Assembly: GCF_003201775.1 (NCBI RefSeq)
Contig: NZ_QJJZ01000022.1
Coordinates: forward strand, 1 to 62,824
Direction: 5' to 3'
Length of the DNA: 62,824 bases
From: Arenibacter sp. ARW7G5Y1
GTDB taxonomy: Bacteria; Bacteroidota; Bacteroidia; Flavobacteriales; Flavobacteriaceae
Part shown: positions 28,696 through 37,413 of the stretch, in pieces
Layout: every line of letters starts with the position of its first letter
Numbering within the stretch: position 1 is the first letter of the stretch
Made by a program: the position numbers and the translations under genes
Notes under the pieces: model-generated
The model's database searches: none
What the model saw: the letters and a program-made list of their open reading frames with translations, nothing else
What the model was told of the DNA's origin: nothing

Positions 28696-31356
28696 ATGGC
28701 AAAAGAATTTCAAATTATTAATGCGTCAAAGTTCTTTAAAATGTTGGATGAACCGTCTATTCAAGAAGCATTTGAATTTATCCACTCAAATAAATTAAGG
28801 CTTAAACCATCTACAAAATATTCTGTATCAATAAATAATATACTATTTCCTCCAAAAGACTTTTTAAGAATAATTGCTGAACAAAAGGGATACAAAATTA
28901 ATGAAGACACCTTCTTTGGCGGACATGCCAATAAGCCATTTGAAAAATTGGGTTTTCAAATTATAAGCAACCAAAAAAAGAATAATTATGACGAATCATT
29001 GGTCCTGCCTCAAATAATTAAATATCAAAATGCAATTGATAATTCTGATTGGTTAAGAATAGATGAAAGCTATAAATTCAATTTCATAAAATGGGTAGAA
29101 GAACATATCGATTTTAAAAATGATTCAAATGAAGTAATTAAACAAAAAATTGAAGAATCTCAACAAAACACTTACAGTCCAGGCTCTAATGTTAAAGGAG
29201 TAAATTTCATTCAAACCATAACCAGATATCAAGATAATTATTTAACAATTGAAGATATTGAAAAGCTAAGAAATATTATTCAAAATAATGGATTAGTTAA
29301 TAAAGAGAATCTATCTCTTTCCTTTGGAAGTTTTCCAAAGACGAGTGCCTTTTTGTGCCTTTTCGCACCTGAAAGATTTATGGCATATGATGGAGAATCT
29401 ATTCCAGCTTATGAGTATTTATCAAAAGGATTAGGGATTGTTGCGCCTAAAAGAAATTTCAAATCATTCGAGTTTTACCAAATCTTCTATAACAGCATAA
29501 AAAAGCAATTAAAGAAAAGTAATTTAGATACAACAGTTTTTAAGGAATTACTTAATGTAGATACGCTTACAGAATTACATTGGAATTTCATCACACAAGA
29601 TTTTTTACTCTTTATAACCAGAAAGATTATGAATACAGATATACCAGCCTATTATTGTGTAGGGTTTCACTTTTATGGTCAAAACCCAACAAACCAATTG
29701 CCAAGGTTTATTAAGAATGGAATTTGGGTAAATGGCTATGATGACAAATTTATAAATACGGTAAAGGAAGTTCCCATTGGTTCACTCATAGCTGCAAAGA
29801 CTTCATACACTATGAATGAAGATGATAAAACTATTTCAGTTTTAGAGGTTCATTGTATTGGTAGGGTTTTAGAAAACCTTAATGATGGTAAGACCTTAAA
29901 GGTTGACTGGCAAAAGGATTTCAAATCCTTTATTTTAAAAAGAAAAGGTGGCTATAGAAACACAATTAGTAAGGTGCATAACCGAACCAATATAGACGCT
30001 ATATTCTACAACGATAATTACGAGGAAAAAATAATTGAGGATGAAGTTGCAGACAACCAAGATGATAATAAACTTCAATTTCCTTTGAATCAAATTTTAT
30101 ATGGACCTCCTGGAACCGGTAAAACATATAAAACCAAAAAAATTGCAGTAGAAATTATTGAAAATAAGGAATATTCGGACTCTAAAGACGATAGGGAAAA
30201 CATACTTGAAAGGTATGAAGAGTATCTCACAACTGAACAAATTCACTTTACCACTTTCCATCAAAGCATGGCATATGAAGACTTTATTGAAGGAATAAAA
30301 CCTAAAATGACCAATGGGAATAATGGAGAAATTGAATATGAAATAAAATCAGGTTTATTTAAACAGCTTTGTCAAAACGCAGCAAAAAAAGAAACTACAA
30401 ATTTTGATATGGCCTATGGAAAATTGACAAAAGATATCATAGAATCTGAAGAAGAATATTTGGTTCTGAATACTCAAAGAAATAAAGAGTTCAGAGTTAA
30501 TGTAAATAGCAATGGCAACTTAACGCTATTTACAACTAAAAAAATAAACCAGTATGGCACCTTGACTGCTGAAAGATTACATGACTTTTATTTTGGAGCA
30601 CCAACATTTAGTGGATGGGAAGGGTATGCCAATGGAATATTAAAACATTTGGAGAAAAAATATAACCTATCAAAAGAAACCAAAGCTCCAAATCAAAAGT
30701 ATGTTTTAATCATTGATGAAATAAATAGAGGTAATGTCTCTGCTATTTTCGGAGAATTAATTACACTTATTGAAAAGGATAAAAGGGCTGGACAGGATGA
30801 AGCCATTAGCTGCCTCCTTCCTTACTCTAAAGAGAAGTTTTCAGTGCCTGACAACATCTATATAGTAGCAACTATGAATACTGCGGACAGAAGTGTTGAG
30901 GCTCTTGATACTGCCTTAAGAAGAAGATTTTCATTTAAAGAGATATTACCAGACCCAACACTGCTTAATGACCATAAGTACCAAGATGTTAACCTTGAAG
31001 ATTTGTTAACTAAAATAAATGAAAGAATTGAATTACTTATAGATAAAGACCATCAAATAGGACACTCATATTTCTATGAAATTAAATCATTGAAGGATTT
31101 AAGGATTGTCTTCAAGGATAAAATTATTCCATTATTGGAAGAATATTTCTATGGCGATTTTGGGAAAATTGGGTTGGTTTTGGGCGAAAATTTCATTGAA
31201 CCCAAGAAAATTGAAAATAAAAGCATTTTAGCAAAATTCAAGGCTTATGAGGACATTGATTTTGTAACTGATAAGAAGATTTTCAGATTAAAAAAGGAGA
31301 TAAATGAAATGAATGTTGAAGATTTTATATCTATCTATGAAAATCAAATACAATAA
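28696..31356 (+). CDS. mcrB: McrB-like AAA+ GTPase with EVE-like recognition domain
   Basis: An 886-residue motor subunit of a modified-DNA-dependent restriction complex. An N-terminal region (about 1-290) of unknown fold is followed by a PUA/EVE-like segment (about 310-440, FIKNGIWVNGYDDKF...IGSLIAAKTSY), the type of module that reads modified bases. The McrB-type AAA+ domain carries Walker A GPPGTGKT (470-477), FHQSMAYEDFIEGIKP, Walker B VLIIDEINRGNVSAIFGEL and sensor segment MNTADRSVEALDTALRRRF, all characteristic of McrB. It translocates DNA in a GTP-dependent way and activates McrC. The stop codon directly abuts the GTG start of mcrC. Classical McrB is shorter (about 460 residues), so the extra N-terminal domains should set target choice. 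Confidence 0.93.
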   Translation: MAKEFQIINASKFFKMLDEPSIQEAFEFIHSNKLRLKPSTKYSVSINNILFPPKDFLRIIAEQKGYKINEDTFFGGHANKPFEKLGFQIISNQKKNNYDESLVLPQIIKYQNAIDNSDWLRIDESYKFNFIKWVEEHIDFKNDSNEVIKQKIEESQQNTYSPGSNVKGVNFIQTITRYQDNYLTIEDIEKLRNIIQNNGLVNKENLSLSFGSFPKTSAFLCLFAPERFMAYDGESIPAYEYLSKGLGIVAPKRNFKSFEFYQIFYNSIKKQLKKSNLDTTVFKELLNVDTLTELHWNFITQDFLLFITRKIMNTDIPAYYCVGFHFYGQNPTNQLPRFIKNGIWVNGYDDKFINTVKEVPIGSLIAAKTSYTMNEDDKTISVLEVHCIGRVLENLNDGKTLKVDWQKDFKSFILKRKGGYRNTISKVHNRTNIDAIFYNDNYEEKIIEDEVADNQDDNKLQFPLNQILYGPPGTGKTYKTKKIAVEIIENKEYSDSKDDRENILERYEEYLTTEQIHFTTFHQSMAYEDFIEGIKPKMTNGNNGEIEYEIKSGLFKQLCQNAAKKETTNFDMAYGKLTKDIIESEEEYLVLNTQRNKEFRVNVNSNGNLTLFTTKKINQYGTLTAERLHDFYFGAPTFSGWEGYANGILKHLEKKYNLSKETKAPNQKYVLIIDEINRGNVSAIFGELITLIEKDKRAGQDEAISCLLPYSKEKFSVPDNIYIVATMNTADRSVEALDTALRRRFSFKEILPDPTLLNDHKYQDVNLEDLLTKINERIELLIDKDHQIGHSYFYEIKSLKDLRIVFKDKIIPLLEEYFYGDFGKIGLVLGENFIEPKKIENKSILAKFKAYEDIDFVTDKKIFRLKKEINEMNVEDFISIYENQIQ

Positions 31357-32601
31357 GTGAGCGGTAAAAATTTTATACAAGTTTTTGAGTACCAAAAATT
31401 AAGGGTTGGTGAGAATGGTTTTAAGAAAAGCCATTTTGATGCTATGGTCAAATTTAATGAGAGAAATGACAATAAATATTTTAGACCAATTTTTAATGGA
31501 ATTCAGTTTAATAGTCATGTAGGAGTAATTCAAATTGGAGGTTTAACATTAGAAATTTTACCTAAAGCCGATAGGGATAATTACGCTTCAATTGAGCAAA
31601 AAGAAATCTGGCAAAGTGTACTCCTTGAAATGCTTAAGGTCTGCAAACACATTAAAGTGGATAGTGTTTCTGAATCTTCTCTAAAAAAGAGATACAAGTC
31701 TATTCTTGAGGTTTATTATGAAATGTATTTAAATGAGTTGAACCATTTAGTCAAAAGAGGTTTAATTAAAAAATACAGGAGAATTGAGAGTAATCAATTG
31801 GCTTTAAAAGGAAAGTTGGTGTTTGCCAAGAATATTAACAAAAATACAGTGCATAAAGAAAGGATGTATTGTGAGCATCAAGTATACGATAAAGACCATT
31901 TGCTAAATCAGATACTTCTTAAAGGTTTAAATATATTAAATGAATTAACCAATAATCATTTATCAGATAGAGTCAACAGTTTGTTATTTGAATTTGAGCA
32001 CATCAAACAAGTTGAAATTACTAAAGACCATTTTAAAAAATTACAGCTAAACAGAAAATCAGTTGACTATTCACGAGCAATAAATATAGCCAAAATGTTA
32101 ATTCTTAATTACTCTCCAAACATCAGTTCTGGCAACGAAAATATGCTCACACTTTTGTTTGACATGAATAGGCTTTGGGAAGAATACATATTTAGAATCT
32201 TGAACAAGTACAAGAAAGAAGGGTATGAAGTTTCATTTCAAAACTCTAATGTGTTTTGGGAACATAAAACCATTAGACCAGATATTGTAGTCACCAATAC
32301 TAACAAAAGTAATGAAGCCTTTATAATAGATACCAAATGGAAAATTATAGAATCCAATAACCCATCAGATGATGACTTAAAACAGATGTTTGCATATAAT
32401 CTTCATTGGAGTTCAACCAAAAGTATGTTACTCTATCCACAGTTAGAACAAATAGATAGCACTTTTGGAAATTATCAATATTTACATCATGGTCAAGAGA
32501 CAAACCAATGTAAATTAGGTTTTGTCAGTGTGATAGATAACAGTGGCTGTATAAAAGAAGGGAGAATTTTAAGTGACGAGATTTTTAATAAGTTTGAATA
32601 G
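31357..32601 (+). CDS. mcrC: McrC-like endonuclease subunit
   Basis: A 414-residue partner of McrB. It starts with GTG at 31357, with no space after the mcrB stop, which shows translational coupling. The N-terminal half includes IGGLTLEILPKADRD, a segment typical of McrC, and a helical central region. The C-terminal PD-(D/E)xK nuclease has R-P-D309 and I-I-D325-T-K327 as likely metal-binding residues, with a following Q in LKQMFAYN. McrC binds the McrB ring and cuts DNA carrying modified bases. It is followed by a 37-nt gap and then two genes not normally part of McrBC. The length agrees with the family. Confidence 0.92.
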   Translation: MSGKNFIQVFEYQKLRVGENGFKKSHFDAMVKFNERNDNKYFRPIFNGIQFNSHVGVIQIGGLTLEILPKADRDNYASIEQKEIWQSVLLEMLKVCKHIKVDSVSESSLKKRYKSILEVYYEMYLNELNHLVKRGLIKKYRRIESNQLALKGKLVFAKNINKNTVHKERMYCEHQVYDKDHLLNQILLKGLNILNELTNNHLSDRVNSLLFEFEHIKQVEITKDHFKKLQLNRKSVDYSRAINIAKMLILNYSPNISSGNENMLTLLFDMNRLWEEYIFRILNKYKKEGYEVSFQNSNVFWEHKTIRPDIVVTNTNKSNEAFIIDTKWKIIESNNPSDDDLKQMFAYNLHWSSTKSMLLYPQLEQIDSTFGNYQYLHHGQETNQCKLGFVSVIDNSGCIKEGRILSDEIFNKFE

Positions 32602-32638
32602 TGTTTTTTAAAATAAATCAAAATAAAAACTTTTAAAA

Positions 32639-33787
32639 ATGGAAAGAGTATACATCTTTGGTGATGAATTTGGCACTTCTTCACTAAACAATAATGATGT
32701 AAAAAACATTACACATTTTGTTTACTCTGCAATTATAATTAAAGCATCTAACCTGGACAAAGCTAGAAGGGTTAGAGATGAAATAAGTAATAAGTTTTTA
32801 TCAGGCAATAAAATAAAATCTAGTTCAAAATCACTTAGAAATAATAACAAGAGAAGGCTAGAAATACTTAACTACTTAATATCCAATTTAGATTTTACAG
32901 TACATATTTTAGTGATTAATAAAGATGAGCTGTCTAAAGAACATGGAGGATTACGATTTAAGGAAGTATTTTATAAATATTTTCAGAAGATTTTTATTGG
33001 ACTAATAAATAATAATTACAATGATTTTAAGATTGTAATGGATAGCCTTATTTCTGAGGACTATCATGCAGACTTAAAATCCTATTTAGCTAACCAAATA
33101 TCAAATTCCTTATTTGACAATTACGAAATGTCAAATGATTTAAGTGAGCCTTTAATACAATTTGCTGATTTAATTTCTGGTTCATTTGGGCGAATAGTGA
33201 ATCCTTCTTTTGAGTCAGAGATTAAAGATGATATTTTTAATATTTTGAAATCCAGAATTATTAAAACATCTTTTTTTCCTCCTAAGGACAAATTATCTCA
33301 TTACAAAAAACTAGAAGAATCAGAAATAATTAATTACGAAATATATAACATTGTAAAAATCGATGCAGAAGATTTAATAGAACAAGAAACTGATTTAATC
33401 CACAAACACGTTTTAAATCAATTACTAACCTATCAAAAAATTTCTCCTAAACATTTTGTTTATACTTATGAATTGCTAAACTCCATTAAATATTATTTAG
33501 GTAGTGAAATTAGCACCGAAAATCTTAGAATAATTATCAGGGATCTCAGGTACAAAGGGATTATTATTGTTTCAAATACTAATAAAGGAGGATACAAACT
33601 TGCAGTCAATAAAAATGATGTTTATCAATATTTTAATCATTATCTAAAATATGTAATTCCAATGCTTCAAAAAGTTGATATTGCCAATAGTATTTTCAAA
33701 AGCAAAACAGTTGGAGAATTTATTCCACTTGAAGACATGGATAGTCTAAAAAAACTCGTTGAATCTTTAACAAAAGAGGATGTTTAA
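32639..33787 (+). CDS. DUF3800-type protein with winged-helix-like C-terminus
   Basis: A 382-residue protein. The first part (about 1-190) matches the DUF3800 pattern, an RNase H-like fold: acidic pair in VYIFGDEFGTSS (D9, E10), a later acidic position in FKIVMDSL, and LIQFADLISGSFGRI near the end of the domain. The usual sequence is DESG; here it is DEFG. Residues about 260-345 look like a winged helix (ENLRIIIRDLRYKGIIIVSN). DUF3800 proteins are suspected nucleases and are often found near phage-defence genes, but their activity is not established. The gene starts 37 nt after mcrC and overlaps the next gene by one base (TAATG), so it is tied to both. Confidence 0.75.
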   Translation: MERVYIFGDEFGTSSLNNNDVKNITHFVYSAIIIKASNLDKARRVRDEISNKFLSGNKIKSSSKSLRNNNKRRLEILNYLISNLDFTVHILVINKDELSKEHGGLRFKEVFYKYFQKIFIGLINNNYNDFKIVMDSLISEDYHADLKSYLANQISNSLFDNYEMSNDLSEPLIQFADLISGSFGRIVNPSFESEIKDDIFNILKSRIIKTSFFPPKDKLSHYKKLEESEIINYEIYNIVKIDAEDLIEQETDLIHKHVLNQLLTYQKISPKHFVYTYELLNSIKYYLGSEISTENLRIIIRDLRYKGIIIVSNTNKGGYKLAVNKNDVYQYFNHYLKYVIPMLQKVDIANSIFKSKTVGEFIPLEDMDSLKKLVESLTKEDV

Positions 33788-34482
33788 TGAATGATATTAA
33801 AGAAATACAAAGTATTTTATGGCATGAAATAGGTCACTTGTTAATTGACATATTGCTAATCGAAAAACATCCCAAAATTTCAATAAAAGAGATATTAATA
33901 AGGAATTATAAATGCGAGAATGTTAGCTGGTGTGGTTGGGTAAAATTAGAACCAAAATCTTTATTAACTTTCGATGAAGTAATTAAGGATAAATCTTTAA
34001 CCGCTTTCAAATTTTTAAGTTTATACAGTGGATGCTTATTTCAATCACTTTATGCTCCTAACAAAATTCGAGTAGACAATTGTTTTGCTTTTAAAAAAAC
34101 GGCAATAGGAAAAGGTGACCATGACCAATCTTCAGTACTTTTATCAAAATTATTGGAAAAGCACCCCGAATTAAGAGGAAATATGCAGTTCTTTGATTGT
34201 CATAATTCTATAATCAAAAATGAACTTAGTGCTGTATTTATAGGGGTTTCCGATTTAAAGGAGAAATTAAATTTCATAATTTCCAACGAAGCTAAAAATA
34301 TCCAAACCGACATCTTAGCGAGTAATAATTCTAAACAATATCACTATATCTATAAAGAAAACAAACGTGACGCATTAATAAAGTCAATTAATGAAGTAAT
34401 AGATAATTGTAAATTAAAAGAACTTATTGATGGATTAGTTTTGAAAATGAGTGACAATTTGGAGAAACATATTTCAAAATAA
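33787..34482 (+). CDS. HExxH zinc metalloprotease, M41-like
   Basis: A 231-residue soluble protein with a zinc-protease motif H13-E14-I-G-H17 in ILWHEIGHLLIDIL. Further on, FKFLSLYSGCLFQSL and GKGDHDQSS (D111 or D113) occupy the places where the peptidase domain of FtsH (M41) has its second conserved helix and third zinc ligand. An M78 (ImmA/IrrE-like) reading of the HEIGH motif is possible but fits the rest less well. Its ATG overlaps the stop of the DUF3800 gene by one base, so both are made from one message. A protease at the end of an McrBC-like operon could act as an effector or regulator; this is inference. It has no signal peptide. Confidence 0.72.
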   Translation: MNDIKEIQSILWHEIGHLLIDILLIEKHPKISIKEILIRNYKCENVSWCGWVKLEPKSLLTFDEVIKDKSLTAFKFLSLYSGCLFQSLYAPNKIRVDNCFAFKKTAIGKGDHDQSSVLLSKLLEKHPELRGNMQFFDCHNSIIKNELSAVFIGVSDLKEKLNFIISNEAKNIQTDILASNNSKQYHYIYKENKRDALIKSINEVIDNCKLKELIDGLVLKMSDNLEKHISK

Positions 34483-34573
34483 TTTATCCTAAAATGTTGA
34501 AAGTAAAATTATGGGTACACAATTTCCCAATATAAACCCAACAATTAATTTCACATAGTGTTGTAACACGTTT

Positions 34574-35266
34574 TTATTCCGTTATTTGTTTTAATAATTC
34601 AGCCCCAAATTTGGATAATCTAAAACAATCTGAAGCAATAATTTCACTTGCAGGGGTTGCTTCATCACCATCATCATAAACAATTTGGCGTTTTTTAGAA
34701 TTGTCAATAAATTTTGGTGGTTGTTCTTCAATCAACCTTAGTCTCAAAAGGTTATCTATTAACAACAATCCTGTATGATAGTCAGAATAACTATTTTTCA
34801 TCAATTCATGTTTTCCCAAATAAGGTCTGTCTTCGCTACTAACCATAAAACATTTGGAATAGGCATAATTTAAAATATAAATTTCATTTACTGACATTTG
34901 GTTAAGAACTTGACTGAAAATATGGCAAGCGTCAAACTGGTTATTTGGGTTCATTGTATTTGCTAATAACTTAGCCCAACTATCTTGCATAATTTCTTCT
35001 TCTTCAAATGAGGCATATTCAAGTAGTGTTGTTACATCTTTAATCGGAATCTTTTTTGGTATTTCAATTCCTTTACTTTTTAAATATTCACGAGCTTTAG
35101 TTATTATTTTGACCTGATTTTTAAATCTCCAATATTTTACTTTATCTGTAAAAATTCCAGTTCCTTCCATAATTGGAGCTGCAATTATTTTTTCGATAAA
35201 TTCTAAAGCTTTTTCTGCAGCGATTCCGATTCCATTTGCAAGGTCTGTATATTTTTCTTCGCTCAT
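34574..35266 (-). CDS. Abi-alpha (DUF4393) abortive-infection-type protein
   Basis: A 230-residue protein of the DUF4393 family. Characteristic segments are IEIPKKIPIKDVTTLLEYASFEEEEIMQDSWAKLLANTMNP in the first half (interrupted here for length: IPKKIP, then SFEEEEIMQDSWAKLLAN) and a hydrophobic glycine-rich N-terminus. The family includes abortive-infection proteins of phage-resistance plasmids, but its biochemical action is not known. It is the first of a series of minus-strand genes with long, related spacers, each looking like an independent cassette. Convergent with the metalloprotease gene; the 91-bp gap holds no obvious terminator. The start is the ATG at 35266. Confidence 0.85.
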   Translation of the reverse strand: MSEEKYTDLANGIGIAAEKALEFIEKIIAAPIMEGTGIFTDKVKYWRFKNQVKIITKAREYLKSKGIEIPKKIPIKDVTTLLEYASFEEEEIMQDSWAKLLANTMNPNNQFDACHIFSQVLNQMSVNEIYILNYAYSKCFMVSSEDRPYLGKHELMKNSYSDYHTGLLLIDNLLRLRLIEEQPPKFIDNSKKRQIVYDDGDEATPASEIIASDCFRLSKFGAELLKQITE

Positions 35267-35500
35267 AATTTTAAATATATTATAAAGGTTAAGCTTTAAA
35301 CAGTACGGGAGTAAACCAACGTTTAAGTTCCACTATGCACATAGCGAAATCTTTTTGTTGTGATTTATTTTTTACTGTCCAAAGCGAAATCGAAATAATT
35401 TTCCGAACTTAATAAAAATACACAAACCTTTCAATTAAGCCCGAAGTCCGTATAGTTTATAGATTGTGTTATTGGCTGTAGTTTTTATACAATTCAGACT
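35267..35500 (-). repeat. Cassette-type spacer between Abi-alpha and TPR genes
   Basis: A 234-bp non-coding spacer. Read on the minus strand it includes GCCAATAACACAA near its 5' side, a middle section with AGTTCGG and CGATTTCGCTTTGG, and AACGTTGGTTTACTCCCG near the other side. The CCAA...TTGG arrangement at the ends recalls attC-like or related recombination spacers that I have seen in Flavobacteriia genomes. Recall is from memory and was not checked. Confidence 0.4.
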
Positions 35501-36116
35501 TCAGTTACAATGTTCAGCTATTATTTCATAAGCATCACTATATCCTAATTCACCCGATTTACTTAAATTCAAACAGCCCTCATTTTTTCTTCCTAACGCA
35601 ATTTTCACTAAACCAACATTAAAATGTGCTAATTCGTCCTTTGGGTTATGTATAAACACCTTCTCATAGCTTTCTACTGCACTTTGAAAATTTCCAATTT
35701 TGGTTTCGCAAAATCCCTTACCAAAATACACCTTATCCCATAAACTTGCATATCCAACTTTCATTGAAATTGCTTTTTCATAATCTTGAATGGCTCCGCG
35801 ATAATCTTTTAATTCAGATTTTAAATAAGCTCTCTCATTGTAGTATTCTGTCAGAGTTGTTTTATCAAAAGAATCTTTTAGGAAATATTCAATGTAAATA
35901 TCGATTGCTTTATTCAAATCGCTCATTGCTTTCATTTTTTCGTCTTCCAAAAGATACAGTTTAGCTCTTTTGTACAGTACTCTACTACAGTTTAAACAAT
36001 TATCAATTTCAGTAGTTAGAGAGTCGATTTTTTTTTCTATTAATATTATTCTGGGCAAACATATTAATACTAGCGAATAACATTAATCCATAAATCCAAA
36101 TACTTGTTTTAGTCAT
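35501..36116 (-). pseudogene. Secreted TPR-repeat protein, frameshifted at a run of nine A
   Basis: Read on the minus strand from the ATG at 36116 the gene begins with a signal peptide (MTKTSIWIYGLMLFASINMF then AQ) and reaches NNINRK before a run of nine A (36028-36036). There the frame ends in a nearby stop. Shifting by one base after eight A continues smoothly as KIDSLTTEIDNCLNCSRVL and a 180-residue TPR-like protein to 35501, with about three TPR units (YNERAYLKSELKDYRGAIQD; YFGKGFCETKIGNFQSAVES). So one extra A separates signal peptide and mature domain. This could be a sequencing error, a true loss of function, or slippage-based on/off switching. Translation from the TTG at 36058 alone would give a cytoplasmic protein. 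Confidence 0.75.
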
Positions 36117-36296
36117 GTTATTAATTCTAATCATATATAATTGGGTTGAAATTACAACTAATAGTCTCGGCTATGAGAAGTTGGGTTGTTTAACACTAAA
36201 CTGTGCTAGTAACCACCTAACTGAAAATCCGGGAGTATTTTCAGAAATAATCGAGAACAAGCAATTACTTGTAACCATTCTTAGCGGTATTTTTTA
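36117..36296 (-). repeat. Cassette-type spacer related to 37243-37413
   Basis: A 180-bp spacer sharing GGGAGTATTTTCAGAAATA, then CG-GAACAAGCAATTACT, with the spacer at 37243-37413 (plus-strand reading), in the same orientation and at the same place relative to the downstream gene end. It also contains a TAACCA...TGGTTA-type inverted arrangement. No gene is present. Confidence 0.55.
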
Positions 36297-36584
36297 TTAT
36301 CGACTTAATACAGGTAAAAGGACATAGTCACCATCTCTATCTTTATAGAAAGCATTACTCTTTCCATTAATTGCTTGAATGTTTACGTCAATATATCCAT
36401 TGACATCTACTGTATTGTCTATATCAACACTTCCACTTACATCTGCATCAATGTAACCTCCTTTAACATATACATTTTGCTTAGTAGGAATAACACCGGC
36501 ATTTTGAAGTACGATTGCCCAAATTCCAATTCCGATAACTATAAGTATTGTTTTCATTGAAAAATTTTTTAATTCTATTTCCAT
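36297..36584 (-). CDS. Small membrane-anchored hypothetical protein
   Basis: A 95-residue protein with one N-terminal transmembrane helix (about 11-30, TILIVIGIGIWAIVLQNAGV) and a polar, beta-rich tail with alternating VDV-type repeats (YVKGGYIDADVSGSVDIDN then VDVNGYIDVNIQAINGK). An alternative start at residue 10 (36557) would put the helix directly at the N-terminus. Its ATG lies one base after the stop of the 218-residue gene, so the pair is certainly co-transcribed and probably coupled. I do not recognise the family. The paired layout suggests a two-component system in which this is the membrane partner. Confidence 0.72.
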   Translation of the reverse strand: MEIELKNFSMKTILIVIGIGIWAIVLQNAGVIPTKQNVYVKGGYIDADVSGSVDIDNTVDVNGYIDVNIQAINGKSNAFYKDRDGDYVLLPVLSR

Positions 36585-36585
36585 A

Positions 36586-37242
36586 TTAGTTGTTTATGAA
36601 TTCCACATCTTCATCAGGTTTTAGACCATAACGATTTGCTAAATAATCTGTTCTAGAATCGTTTGGGTTAGGTAGATTTTGCTTGAAATTATTACTTAAT
36701 TCATTTAGAAAGACATCTCTTTCTTGAAATGGAAGGACTGTATAAAGATTGGCTACCTCTTGTTTAATCAGTTGAATTTCTTGTTGGATTTGATTATTCG
36801 TTAGGTTATTTATATTTTTTTCCAATTTATCTATTCGGTTGTATATGTCTTGAATACGGCCAGGTAATCCAGTTCTCTTTTCTGTTCTAATAATGTTTTT
36901 GTTGCTAATATTAGGGTCGTCATCAATATGCTCAATAACATATTCTGAAAAGTCTTTGACATCATTTACTAATTCTCTAACTCCTGCTCGGAATGAACCA
37001 TAGTTCGCTAATCCCATATAAATTGCTGTACCCCAAACAATAATTCTTGTTTTTAAAGAGCCTTCGTCATATTCAATCGAAATCTTTAATGATTCCCTGT
37101 TTTTAAAAAATTCGAATGATGAAAAACCAATTTGCTCTAAGTACGCTTTCTTTATTAACTCTTGATTAGTTTCATTAAAATCAAAATCGAATTTGATATA
37201 AGTTTCACCAATCTTTATTAATTCTAATCTGTATTCTTTCAT
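36586..37242 (-). CDS. Hypothetical protein with central helix and coiled coil
   Basis: A 218-residue protein, first gene of a two-gene unit. Residues about 1-60 are acidic and beta-rich; residues about 65-85 form a moderately hydrophobic stretch (TRIIVWGTAIYMGLANYGSF) that could touch a membrane; residues about 130-165 form a probable coiled coil (IYNRIDKLEKNINNLTNN). GLPGRIQDIYNRID is a recognisable hinge before it. I recall similar ANYGSFR-type proteins as uncharacterised and cannot name a function. With the small membrane protein one base downstream it forms a cassette between two related spacers inside a defence-rich island. Confidence 0.75.
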   Translation of the reverse strand: MKEYRLELIKIGETYIKFDFDFNETNQELIKKAYLEQIGFSSFEFFKNRESLKISIEYDEGSLKTRIIVWGTAIYMGLANYGSFRAGVRELVNDVKDFSEYVIEHIDDDPNISNKNIIRTEKRTGLPGRIQDIYNRIDKLEKNINNLTNNQIQQEIQLIKQEVANLYTVLPFQERDVFLNELSNNFKQNLPNPNDSRTDYLANRYGLKPDEDVEFINN

Positions 37243-37413
37243 TTTTTAAATTACCTTCAACAAGTTTGTATGAAATTAGTTGCGTGGTTAAGCAACTAAT
37301 TTAGTAAATACCAACCTAATAGAAAATCCGTGCTTTTACGATTTTGGGCGTGGGAGTATTTTCAGAAATAGGCGGGAACAAGCAATTACTAAAAGCCATT
37401 GTTGTATGCGTTT
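37243..37413 (-). repeat. Cassette-type spacer related to 36117-36296
   Basis: A 171-bp spacer sharing the segment GGGAGTATTTTCAGAAATA plus CGGGAACAAGCAATTACT (with few differences) with 36117-36296. Both also share AACCACCTAA / CCAACCTAAT and a G-A-A-A-A-T-C-C-G block. The repeat copies flank the two-gene unit 36297-37242 directly, in the same orientation. No gene is present. Confidence 0.55.
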
